From: Geobacteraceae bacterium
GTDB taxonomy: Bacteria > Desulfobacterota > Desulfuromonadia > Geobacterales > Pseudopelobacteraceae
Length of the DNA stretch: 64,000 bases
Assembly: GCA_025355965.1 (NCBI GenBank)
Contig: JANXYR010000062.1
Span: forward strand, 62,001 to 126,000
Direction: 5' to 3'
Shown here: positions 56,538 to 64,000 of the stretch, piece after piece
Layout of the letters: each line of letters starts with the position of its first letter
Position numbering within the stretch: the stretch's first letter is position 1
Translations under genes and position numbers: made by a program
The notes under the pieces: generated by a model
Database searches by the model: none
What the model saw: the letters and a program-made list of their open reading frames with translations, nothing else
What the model was told of the DNA's origin: nothing

Positions 56538-59189
56538 ATGGGGCAGAAGTTTGTATATTTCTTTGGAAACGGTAAGGCTGAAGGTCGGGCTGACATGAAA
56601 AATCTTCTGGGGGGCAAGGGAGCCAATCTGGCAGAAATGTCCAGTATCGGTCTTCCGGTTCCGCCGGGTTTCACTCTCACAACGGAAGTATGCACCGAGT
56701 TTTACAAGAACGACAGCAATTATCCCGCCTCGCTGGCAGCTGAAGTTGCCGCACATCTTTCCCAGGTTGAAGCTTTGATGGGCCGTAAATTTGGTGATCC
56801 GGCCAACCCCCTTCTGGTTTCAGTGCGTTCCGGTGCACGTGCATCCATGCCTGGCATGATGGACACTGTCCTTAATCTGGGACTCAACGATGTTACGGTG
56901 CAGGGTATAATCGCTCAGAGCGGTGATGAACGTTTTGCCTACGATGCATACCGTCGCTTTGTCCAGATGTATTCAGATGTCGTTATGGGAATGGATAAAC
57001 ACTCTCTTGATCACCTGCTGGATCAGAAAAAGGAAGAGCGGGGAGTTCACCTTGATACCGACCTGACCGCTTCCGACTGGAAAGATCTGGTGGCGGCCTT
57101 CAAAGCCAAAATCAAGGAAGAGCTTGGAACACCATTTCCTGAAGATCCGCAGGATCAACTGTGGGGTGCTATCGGGGCCGTGTTTGGCTCATGGATGAAC
57201 CAACGCGCCATTACCTACCGTCGTCTGAACAATATCCCGGCAGAATGGGGCACCGCCGTCAACGTCCAGTCGATGGTCTACGGAAACATGGGCGATGACT
57301 GTGCGACCGGCGTAGCCTTTACCCGCGACCCCTCCACTGGTGAGAATTACTTTTATGGCGAATATCTTGTCAACGCCCAGGGCGAAGACGTCGTTGCCGG
57401 TATTCGTACTCCGCAACCGATCAATCGTGCCAAAGCAACGACGCTGCCTCCGATGGAGGAGGTGATGCCGGAGTGCTACCAACAACTCGATTCCATTCGT
57501 TCAATCCTTGAAAAACATTATAAGGATATGCAGGACATAGAGTTTACAATCGAAAAGGGTAAACTCTTCATGTTGCAGACCCGCAATGGCAAGCGTACCG
57601 CTCCAGCCGCCATCAAGATTGCAGTTGACATGGTTGCCGAGGGGTTGATTGATGAAAAAACCGCGGTGAAGCGCGTCGCGCCGGAACAGCTTGATCAGTT
57701 GCTGCACCCATCACTTGACCCGAAAGCGGTTAAAAATATCATCGCCAAAGGGCTGCCTGCATCTCCTGGCGCAGTGTCCGGTTCGGTAGTCTTTACAGCC
57801 GACGAAGCTGAATCTGAAGCAAAAACCGGACGCAAAGTGATTCTTGTACGCGTTGAAACTTCGCCTGAAGATATCCATGGAATGCATGCATCCCAAGGTA
57901 TTTTGACTGCGCGTGGTGGTATGACGTCCCATGCAGCAGTCGTTGCCCGCGGCATGGGCAAGTGCTGTGTTGCTGGCTGTGGTGACATCAAGGTGGATTA
58001 TGCCAATCAGTGTTTCACCACCAAGAGTGGGACTGTTGTCAATAAAGGGGATATGATCACACTGGATGGATCGGCTGGTGAGGTTATGCTTGGTGCAGTC
58101 CCAACGGTTTCTGCGGAGTTGACCGGTGATTTTGGTACGCTGATGGGGTGGGTGGATGGTATCCGTCGCCTGAAGGTAAGGGCCAATGCCGATACTCCGC
58201 ATGACGCCAAGGTGGCTCGCCAGTTCGGCGCCGAAGGGATCGGCCTCTGCCGCACCGAGCATATGTTCTTTGACGCCGAGCGTATAGCTGCTGTGCGTGA
58301 GATGATTCTGTCCGAAGATGTTGAAGGGCGTGAGTATGCCCTGGCTAAGATTCTTCCGATGCAGAAAGGTGATTTCATCGGGTTGTTCCGCGAAATGAAG
58401 GGGCTGCCGGTCACCATCCGGTTGCTCGATCCGCCGCTACACGAGTTCCTGCCGCAGGAAGAAAAAGATATCGTGGAGCTGAGCAAGACGATGAAGGTGC
58501 CTGTCAGCGCTCTCAAACACAAGATAGAGACGCTGCATGAGTTCAATCCGATGCTTGGTCATCGCGGTTGTCGGCTGGGTATCACATACCCGGAAATCTA
58601 CAATATGCAGGTTACGGCTATCATGGAAGCTGCTTGTGAACTGGTCAAGAATGAGGGTTTCAGCATCGTTCCGGAAATTATGATTCCACTGATTGCAACA
58701 GCTAAAGAGTTGTCGGTTCTTAAACAGAATGCTGTGGTCATCTGCGACGAAACTATCGCCCGCTACGGTGTCAAGGTTGAGTACCTGATCGGTACGATGA
58801 TCGAGCTGCCGCGCGCCGCCCTGACAGCAGACGAAATTGCGGTTGAGGCTGAATTTTTCTCTTTCGGCACAAATGACCTGACCCAGACGACCTTTGGCCT
58901 GTCGCGTGATGATGCCGGTAAGTTCCTTCCCTTTTATGTAGATAATGGCATTTTGCCGGAGGACCCATTCGTTTCGCTTGATCAGAGCGGCGTTGGCAAA
59001 CTGGTCAAGATGGCCTGCGAACTGGGGCGCACCACCCGTCCGAACATCAAGCTCGGCATCTGCGGCGAGCATGGTGGTGATCCGTCATCAGTTATTTTCT
59101 GTCATAAAGTCGGGCTGGATTATGTTTCCTGCTCACCGTTTCGGGTACCAATTGCCAGACTGGCAGCTGCTCACGCGGTTCTTGGATAG
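56538..59189 (+). CDS. ppdK: Pyruvate, phosphate dikinase
   Basis: Interconverts pyruvate + ATP + phosphate with phosphoenolpyruvate + AMP + diphosphate, a gluconeogenic or PPi-dependent entry step in anaerobes. The nucleotide-grasp domain begins GGKGANLAEMSSIGLPVPPGF. The swivelling phosphohistidine domain has GGMTSHAAVVARGMGK (His about 458). The TIM barrel has LGHRGCRLGI and the Cys-containing ICGEHGGDP. The length, 883 residues, is typical. Strong GAGGAGG before the ATG. Confidence 0.98.
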   Translation: MGQKFVYFFGNGKAEGRADMKNLLGGKGANLAEMSSIGLPVPPGFTLTTEVCTEFYKNDSNYPASLAAEVAAHLSQVEALMGRKFGDPANPLLVSVRSGARASMPGMMDTVLNLGLNDVTVQGIIAQSGDERFAYDAYRRFVQMYSDVVMGMDKHSLDHLLDQKKEERGVHLDTDLTASDWKDLVAAFKAKIKEELGTPFPEDPQDQLWGAIGAVFGSWMNQRAITYRRLNNIPAEWGTAVNVQSMVYGNMGDDCATGVAFTRDPSTGENYFYGEYLVNAQGEDVVAGIRTPQPINRAKATTLPPMEEVMPECYQQLDSIRSILEKHYKDMQDIEFTIEKGKLFMLQTRNGKRTAPAAIKIAVDMVAEGLIDEKTAVKRVAPEQLDQLLHPSLDPKAVKNIIAKGLPASPGAVSGSVVFTADEAESEAKTGRKVILVRVETSPEDIHGMHASQGILTARGGMTSHAAVVARGMGKCCVAGCGDIKVDYANQCFTTKSGTVVNKGDMITLDGSAGEVMLGAVPTVSAELTGDFGTLMGWVDGIRRLKVRANADTPHDAKVARQFGAEGIGLCRTEHMFFDAERIAAVREMILSEDVEGREYALAKILPMQKGDFIGLFREMKGLPVTIRLLDPPLHEFLPQEEKDIVELSKTMKVPVSALKHKIETLHEFNPMLGHRGCRLGITYPEIYNMQVTAIMEAACELVKNEGFSIVPEIMIPLIATAKELSVLKQNAVVICDETIARYGVKVEYLIGTMIELPRAALTADEIAVEAEFFSFGTNDLTQTTFGLSRDDAGKFLPFYVDNGILPEDPFVSLDQSGVGKLVKMACELGRTTRPNIKLGICGEHGGDPSSVIFCHKVGLDYVSCSPFRVPIARLAAAHAVLG

Positions 59190-59223
59190 AAAGTCACCGT
59201 CATAAAACGTAACTCCCGTTTCA

Positions 59224-59274
59224 TGAAAAAGTCCGTTCATCCACTGTTAATGCAGGGATGAACGGACTTTTTCA
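59224..59274. terminator. Strong bidirectional terminator after ppdK
   Basis: A perfect 19-bp inverted repeat (TGAAAAAGTCCGTTCATCC and its complement) around a 13-nt loop, with T or A runs at both ends, between converging genes. Confidence 0.92.
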
Positions 59275-59306
59275 TTGTGAATCTTCTTGAAATTTGAAGT
59301 TAAAAA

Positions 59307-60467
59307 TTATGTACCTGAATATTCGGGAGATTTCGGAGATTCAGGGGCCGCAAGTGGTTCTTCCAGATGTAAGATACAGTCGGCTATGATACGGCTGGTT
59401 GCTGAAGAATTCTTATGATGTAGTTGAACGTGGCGGTAAAATTCGAGGGCCAAGTCGCGGCTGCCGTGTTGAAGCAGCAGCCCGGCTTCGACAAAAAATC
59501 GAGCATCATCTCCCTCGTGACGCAACAGCTCGTCATAGCAGTCACAGGCTTCCTTCAGTCGTCCAGCTTGGCAATGCAGCTTCATCATGCCCACCTGGGA
59601 AAACTTTGCATAGCCGCTCTCCAAACCCTTTCTATATGTGCGTTCGGCTGCATCTAATTGGCCGAGATTTCGGTACGCATCTCCCAGGCGGGCCAAAACA
59701 TTGGTTGGGCCGGTGTTCTTTTCAAGAATTTGCTCCCACAACTCGGCAGCCTTCTGGTAATTGCATTTTATACGATAGTAATTACCCAGCCCGTACAGAG
59801 CCTGAATGTTGTTAGGCTCTTGCTGAAGGGTTTTTTCGTAGTAATATATGGTCTTTTCGTAATTTTTATGTTTCAGGTACAAGTTACCTAAAATAGTCAG
59901 GATGCTTGTCATGTCGGCACCGTTGGCCAAGGCTTTTTCATACTGTTCAATTGCTGGAAGATCAAGTCCCTTTTTATGGTACAAATCGGCCAGTCCCGTC
60001 AAAGCAAAGCGGTCATTAGGCTTAAGTGCAAGCACTTTCTTGTAGTAGGTCAACGCATTTTCGTAGTCATTGAGTGTTTTATAGCTATCTGCAATGCGGG
60101 TTAGAACAAAAATGTCCTTAAAATGGTTCTGTCGGAGATATATCACCCAACAATCAATAGCCTCCTGATAGCGAAGCATTCCGCGCAGAGAGTCACCGAG
60201 ACCTCGAAGGGAAAAGAGGTTGTGCGGGTCGTAGTTCAGTACTTGCCGATAATATTCGGCCGCATCAGAAAATTTTTTCTGATGGCGCAACCCGTCACCC
60301 ATTCCGGTCAAAACGTATGGATTCTCAGGGTCAAGCGCCAAAGCTTGTTCAAATACAGTGTGCGCTTCAGTGAATCGACGGGCTTTGAGCAGATTGTGCC
60401 CCTGTTTAGACAGCTCAAATACCTGACTATTCGCTGGGGCGGTATCCTCATCCTTGTCCTTGTGCAT
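59307..60467 (-). CDS. Tetratricopeptide-repeat protein
   Basis: A 386-residue protein made of about ten 34-residue TPRs spanning residues about 20-360. It has no signal peptide (starts MHKDKDEDTAPANS), so it is probably cytoplasmic. No other domain is visible. It is divergent from the acetate-kinase-like gene across a 363-bp region. Confidence 0.85.
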   Translation of the reverse strand: MHKDKDEDTAPANSQVFELSKQGHNLLKARRFTEAHTVFEQALALDPENPYVLTGMGDGLRHQKKFSDAAEYYRQVLNYDPHNLFSLRGLGDSLRGMLRYQEAIDCWVIYLRQNHFKDIFVLTRIADSYKTLNDYENALTYYKKVLALKPNDRFALTGLADLYHKKGLDLPAIEQYEKALANGADMTSILTILGNLYLKHKNYEKTIYYYEKTLQQEPNNIQALYGLGNYYRIKCNYQKAAELWEQILEKNTGPTNVLARLGDAYRNLGQLDAAERTYRKGLESGYAKFSQVGMMKLHCQAGRLKEACDCYDELLRHEGDDARFFVEAGLLLQHGSRDLALEFYRHVQLHHKNSSATSRIIADCILHLEEPLAAPESPKSPEYSGT

Positions 60468-60830
60468 AACATTCCTCTATACCGGAGATAAGTATTTCAA
60501 CCCTTTGTATATATGGCTATTGCTTCACAGAGAATCATCAAATCTTCAGCAGGATCACGATAGTTCAATAAACGATTGGCTCCACACAAGCTAAAACTTT
60601 TTTACTATACGAAACAATATCACCCAGAATGAACTACCGTCAATGAAATTAGATCAGTTTTATTATGTGTTTTTGGAGATTTTGAGGAGACCGGAGTCCT
60701 GTTGGATTTTTTGTTGTTGATATGTTTCATAGATGCATCCTTTTCTTGAGCAGATATCGTTTGAGGAGTATAGATGAATTCACAATATGCCTTACACACT
60801 AATAGCTAGGCTGGTACAAGCGGAGTAAAC
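60468..60830. other. Intergenic region, 363 bp
   Basis: AT-rich region between divergent genes. I see no gene, recognisable RNA or repeat. GGAG lies before the ATG at 60831. A T-rich stretch with a weak hairpin (GGAG..TCC near 60690) is not convincing. Confidence 0.5.
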
Positions 60831-62108
60831 ATGAATATTTTGACCTTGAGCTGTTGGAGCAATTCAATAAAATACCATCTTTTCTCATGGGGTGGGGGGG
60901 CGTTGCTTGCTGCAGGACTTGTCAAGCGGGTTGGACTCGGCGGATCATCTATCAGTCTGAAAGTGCCGGGGCGGAAGCAGAACAATCAGGATGTAGAATT
61001 TGTCGATCACCTGGGTGCGATACGGCTGATCCTCGAAACACTGGCCACCACCCGGCATGGTGTTAGCGATGAGGCGGTAAAGATTACGGCTGTCGGCCAC
61101 AGGGTTGCTCATGGTGGTGAAACGTTTCACCACTCCGTATTAATTGACTGTCAGGTGCTTAATACCATCAGGGATCTCCAACAACTGGCACCGCTTCATA
61201 ATGCGGCCAATATTGCCGGGATTGAAGCTGCGATAAAACTTCTGCCAAATATCCCTCAAGTTGCTATATTCGATACCACATTCCACGTTACTATGCCGGA
61301 TTTTGCTTACATATATCCCCTCCCCTACGAATGGTACAAAAAGGATGGTATCCGTCGTTATGGCTTTCACGGGCCGTCACACCTTTATCTGTCGAGACGG
61401 GCCGCCGCCCTCCTCGGCAAGCCAGCCGACGTATGCAATCTGATCACCATTCACATCGATAAAGGCGTGTCGTTGTGCGCCATCCGGAACGGTATTTCTA
61501 TTGATACCAGTATGGGTTTGACACCTCTTGAGGGAGCGGTCATGGAAACGCGTAGCGGTGATATCGACGTCAGCATCCTTCCCTATATGATGCAAGTGAT
61601 GAACCTTTCGGCACAAGAGATGGAGCACATCCTTAATCAGAAATGCGGAATTGTTGGCATAACGGGGTGGAATACGGATCGTCAGCATTTTCTTGAGGCA
61701 GCTCTTGATGGGGATTTAAGATGTAAACTGGCCCTAGAGATTGAAGCCTACCGTCTCAAAAAATATATCGGCGCGTATCTTGCTGTCATCGGACCGTTGG
61801 ATGCGGTGGTGTTTACCACAGGTGCTGGCGAAGGAGAGTGGTTTGCTCGTGAGCTAGTACTGGAAGGTCTGGAATGTTTCGGTATACTGCCAGACAATGG
61901 AAGAAACCGTACTGTCAATTCGGAACGAAAAGAAATTCTCATTACCGGCGACAACTCACCGGTTAAGGTATTTGTCATTCCTACCAATGAAGAGCTTGTC
62001 TTCGCCGAGGACGTTACTGCCATACTTTCTGGTAACTACAGCGACCACCTGCACTATCATTATTCTTTTGCCGGTCCAGATTTTATCCCACTATCTGCTG
62101 TGGAATAG
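60831..62108 (+). CDS. Divergent acetate-kinase family protein
   Basis: A 425-residue protein that aligns along its length with acetate kinase. Conserved: GHRVAHGGE (substrate Arg), IFDTTFHVTMPDFAYIYPLP (catalytic Asp), YGFHGPSH, ETRSGDID (second catalytic Arg) and PTNEEL (metal-binding Glu). Changed: the N-terminal NxGSSS loop reads SCWSNS, the HLGNGSS phosphate loop reads HIDKGVS, and the GIGEN nucleotide loop reads GAGEG. ATP and phosphate binding are therefore doubtful. It could be a modified kinase, a regulator, or act on a different acyl phosphate. The ABC exporter gene begins right after its stop. Confidence 0.85.
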   Translation: MNILTLSCWSNSIKYHLFSWGGGALLAAGLVKRVGLGGSSISLKVPGRKQNNQDVEFVDHLGAIRLILETLATTRHGVSDEAVKITAVGHRVAHGGETFHHSVLIDCQVLNTIRDLQQLAPLHNAANIAGIEAAIKLLPNIPQVAIFDTTFHVTMPDFAYIYPLPYEWYKKDGIRRYGFHGPSHLYLSRRAAALLGKPADVCNLITIHIDKGVSLCAIRNGISIDTSMGLTPLEGAVMETRSGDIDVSILPYMMQVMNLSAQEMEHILNQKCGIVGITGWNTDRQHFLEAALDGDLRCKLALEIEAYRLKKYIGAYLAVIGPLDAVVFTTGAGEGEWFARELVLEGLECFGILPDNGRNRTVNSERKEILITGDNSPVKVFVIPTNEELVFAEDVTAILSGNYSDHLHYHYSFAGPDFIPLSAVE

Positions 62109-62109
62109 G

Positions 62110-63918
62110 TTGCCTGAAAACAGAGAAAACACCGTCCAACTTACTAAAAAAGACATCAAGGACATCTCTATTAAAGATCTTGCTCGACTTATTCCATATT
62201 TGATCTCGCTCCGCAGGCAATATGCCGGTGGAGCGATGTTTCTACTTTTTACCAATGCCTTTGCGTTATTGATCCCATGGTTCATGAAGCTGGCGGTAGA
62301 GGCGCTGCAACACCCGTTGGGTGCTCGTTTCTCTTCGTCTGCCTGCGCCATGATAATCATACTCCTGGCAGTTCTGCATTGCATAACCCGGATTTTTTCC
62401 CGGACTTTAACCCTGAATGCCGCCCGCATCATTGAGTTCCGTATTCGTAACGACCTGTTCCATCGCCTGACCCGGCTTGACATCGGTTATTTCTCAAACA
62501 GCCGCAGCGGTGACATCCTTTCGCGTTTTTCTAACGACCTGACCAATGTCCGCATGCTGACCGGTTTTGGTCTAATGAGTGCCATAAATACGCTGCTGAT
62601 TTATAGCGCAGCTGTAACGATGATGACCCGTATTCATCCCTGGCTTACATTCTGGGCAATCCTCCCTTTCCCACTGATGGTATTGATCGTTAAGAGAGTC
62701 AGTCACCGCCTCTTTCATCGTTCTCTTCAGGCTCAGGAGGAGCTGGCACATCTTTCCAGCCAGGCTGAAGAAACGGTTTCAGCTGTGCGTTTGATCAAAT
62801 CCTACTGCAGGGAAGAGTATTTTCAGAAAGAGTTTGGAAAAACTGCCGAGCGCTATCTCAGGCATAACCTCCGGCTGGCTCGTTTGCGAGGCATCATCAT
62901 CCCGGTGATGGCAACAGCTACAGGATCAGGAACACTCATAGTGTTATTTATGGGTGGACGACTGGTCATTTCAAACGACATAACACTTGGAGATTTTGTG
63001 GCCTTCAGCGGTTATTTGGCGATGCTGGTCTGGCCGACAGCAGTACTAGGGTGGATTCTGACCCTGGCTCAACGGGGAGCAGCCTCAATGTCGCGTCTGG
63101 CCGGAATACTGGGGGCCGAACCAACGGTTGTGGATTCTCTTGACGCACAGCCAATTGTCACATTGCAGCAGGGTATCGAAGCGCGCAACCTAAGTTTCAG
63201 TTATGGCAATACGAACGTTTTAGACGGGATTTCTTTTCAAATCCAGGCAGGAGAAACAGTGGGGATAACCGGAGAGGTAGGGAGCGGAAAAACTACTCTC
63301 TTACGGTTGATTGCAAGACTGCTGCCGGTCTCTAAGGGAGTTCTATTTGTCGATGGGCGGGATATCAACACGATAACCATGACAAGCCTGCGACGCTTGA
63401 TCGGCTATGTACCTCAGGAAACGTTCCTGTTTTCGCGAAGCGTTGCTGACAATATAAATTACGGAATTAATGGTGATCATCCTGATGAGCTTGTGATTAA
63501 AGCAGCCCGTCAGGCAGGTTTTCTTGAGGATGTAGAATCGTTCCCAGACAAATTTGGTACGCAGGTAGGTGAAAAGGGGGTTACCCTTTCCGGTGGGCAA
63601 AAGCAAAGACTTGCCATTGCCCGGGCCGTTGCCGGTAATCCACCGATATTATTATTGGATGATCCACTTTCCGCTGTAGACGCCGGACGGGAAGAGGAAA
63701 TCCTTAATGAGCTTGGGAAATTCTACACCGGGCGGACGGCGCTGATAGTTTCACAGCGAGTTTCAGCATTTCGCGACTGCCACCGGATTATCGTCCTGAA
63801 ATCGGGGCTGATTGCTGAACAAGGCACCCATGCTGAATTGCTTTATCAAGGTGGCCTTTACGCAGAAATATGCCGTAAGCAGCAACATTTTCTGAAAGAG
63901 ACCACCATTGGACCGTAA
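62110..63918 (+). CDS. ABC exporter, fused membrane and ATPase domains
   Basis: About 602 residues from TTG 62110, two bases after the preceding stop; the frame is open inside the previous gene, and the next ATG (62236) would cut the first membrane helix. Residues about 40-320 form six transmembrane helices of the type I exporter fold. The ATPase has Walker A EVGSGKTTLLRL, Q-loop VPQETFLFSRS, signature TLSGGQKQRLAIARA, Walker B ILLLDDPLSAVD and H-like switch VSQRVSAF, where Gln replaces the usual His. Homodimeric lipid or drug exporters look like this; substrate unknown. Probably co-transcribed with the acetate-kinase-like gene. Confidence 0.9.
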   Translation: MPENRENTVQLTKKDIKDISIKDLARLIPYLISLRRQYAGGAMFLLFTNAFALLIPWFMKLAVEALQHPLGARFSSSACAMIIILLAVLHCITRIFSRTLTLNAARIIEFRIRNDLFHRLTRLDIGYFSNSRSGDILSRFSNDLTNVRMLTGFGLMSAINTLLIYSAAVTMMTRIHPWLTFWAILPFPLMVLIVKRVSHRLFHRSLQAQEELAHLSSQAEETVSAVRLIKSYCREEYFQKEFGKTAERYLRHNLRLARLRGIIIPVMATATGSGTLIVLFMGGRLVISNDITLGDFVAFSGYLAMLVWPTAVLGWILTLAQRGAASMSRLAGILGAEPTVVDSLDAQPIVTLQQGIEARNLSFSYGNTNVLDGISFQIQAGETVGITGEVGSGKTTLLRLIARLLPVSKGVLFVDGRDINTITMTSLRRLIGYVPQETFLFSRSVADNINYGINGDHPDELVIKAARQAGFLEDVESFPDKFGTQVGEKGVTLSGGQKQRLAIARAVAGNPPILLLDDPLSAVDAGREEEILNELGKFYTGRTALIVSQRVSAFRDCHRIIVLKSGLIAEQGTHAELLYQGGLYAEICRKQQHFLKETTIGP

Positions 63919-63925
63919 AAACAAA

Positions 63926-63956
63926 AAGGGCGTTACGATCAGATCGTAATGCCCTT
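63926..63956. terminator. Bidirectional terminator between the ABC gene and the tRNA
   Basis: Stem AAGGGCGTTACGAT/ATCGTAATGCCCTT (one G-U pair) with loop CAG; the minus strand continues with a T run, so it can end the tRNA transcript as well. Confidence 0.85.
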
Positions 63957-63964
63957 GTAATGTT

Positions 63965-64000
63965 TGGTGAGCCGCGTTGGGGTCGAACCAACGACCACCT
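63965..64000 (-). tRNA. tRNA, 3' part only (possibly tRNA-Lys)
   Basis: The minus strand ends a tRNA: T arm GTTGG-TTCGACC-CCAAC, acceptor strand GCGGCTC, discriminator A and an encoded CCA. The 5' acceptor strand should be GAGCCGC; the anticodon lies beyond the window. The variable and T-arm sequence resembles tRNA-Lys, but this is a guess. Confidence 0.85.

Overview
The window reads as an ordinary chromosomal segment of a Geobacter-like bacterium (Geobacterales, Desulfuromonadia). The pointers are a triheme PpcA-type periplasmic cytochrome c7, a diheme lipoprotein, a pseudopilin of the GspG type, pyruvate phosphate dikinase, a def-fmt-DUF116 operon, HisZ (implying a short-form HisG elsewhere), FlbD-MotA-MotB, and many two-component, PilZ, HDOD and GGDEF signalling proteins. 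The genus call is inference from gene content; no 16S rRNA is present.

Layout. 1-7.1 kb: end of a probable GspN-like gene, a GspE-N/GAF-like protein, then a tightly overlapped housekeeping run (nadD, rsfS, rlmH, gpmI, FAH-family hydrolase, cardiolipin synthase, tatD). 7.2-13.9 kb: an accessory island holding a DEDDh exonuclease, a REP-associated tyrosine transposase with REP palindromes around and inside it, a compact type II-C CRISPR-Cas locus (tracrRNA, cas9, cas1, cas2, one-spacer array) and a frameshifted RhuM pseudogene. 14-20.4 kb: diheme lipoprotein, OmpR-type two-component pair, membrane protein, a JAB-DinG helicase fusion and a split chromate transporter. 20.5-30.4 kb: mtnA-glnE, def-fmt-DUF116, HDOD protein, large TPR protein. 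30.4-41.2 kb: a 1168-residue GH13-like protein, purA, hisZ, a lipoprotein, SAM-I riboswitch-metX, a TtcA-family thiolase and a methyltransferase-like protein. 41.2-49 kb: motB-motA-flbD, a Pta-N/DRTGG protein, PilZ protein, TPP riboswitch-thiS-thiG-thiE-radical SAM protein, gltX. 49-64 kb: a sensor hybrid kinase beside a diguanylate cyclase, uvrB, ppcA-like cytochrome, gspG, ppdK, TPR protein, a divergent acetate-kinase-like protein with an ABC exporter, and the 3' end of a tRNA.

The CRISPR locus is the best-supported accessory system. The minus-strand tracrRNA just upstream of cas9 has an anti-repeat that pairs over 14 consecutive bases with the array repeat. The repeat carries an extended -10 element on the minus strand, and the array is followed on the minus strand by a perfect 15-bp hairpin with a T run. 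So the single crRNA should be made from a repeat-embedded promoter, antisense to the cas genes, as in Neisseria-type II-C systems. The locus is bracketed by oppositely oriented REP palindromes. Cas9, Cas1 and Cas2 all keep their catalytic motifs.

Other points: an AckA-like protein with three altered active-site loops next to an ABC exporter; an 18-nt identical element in the leaders of the TPR gene and hisZ at almost the same distance from the start codons; a metX riboswitch whose terminator stem also contains the Shine-Dalgarno sequence; and a diguanylate cyclase whose receiver domain has lost its phosphoacceptor Asp. I did not find a clearly unprecedented multi-gene system.
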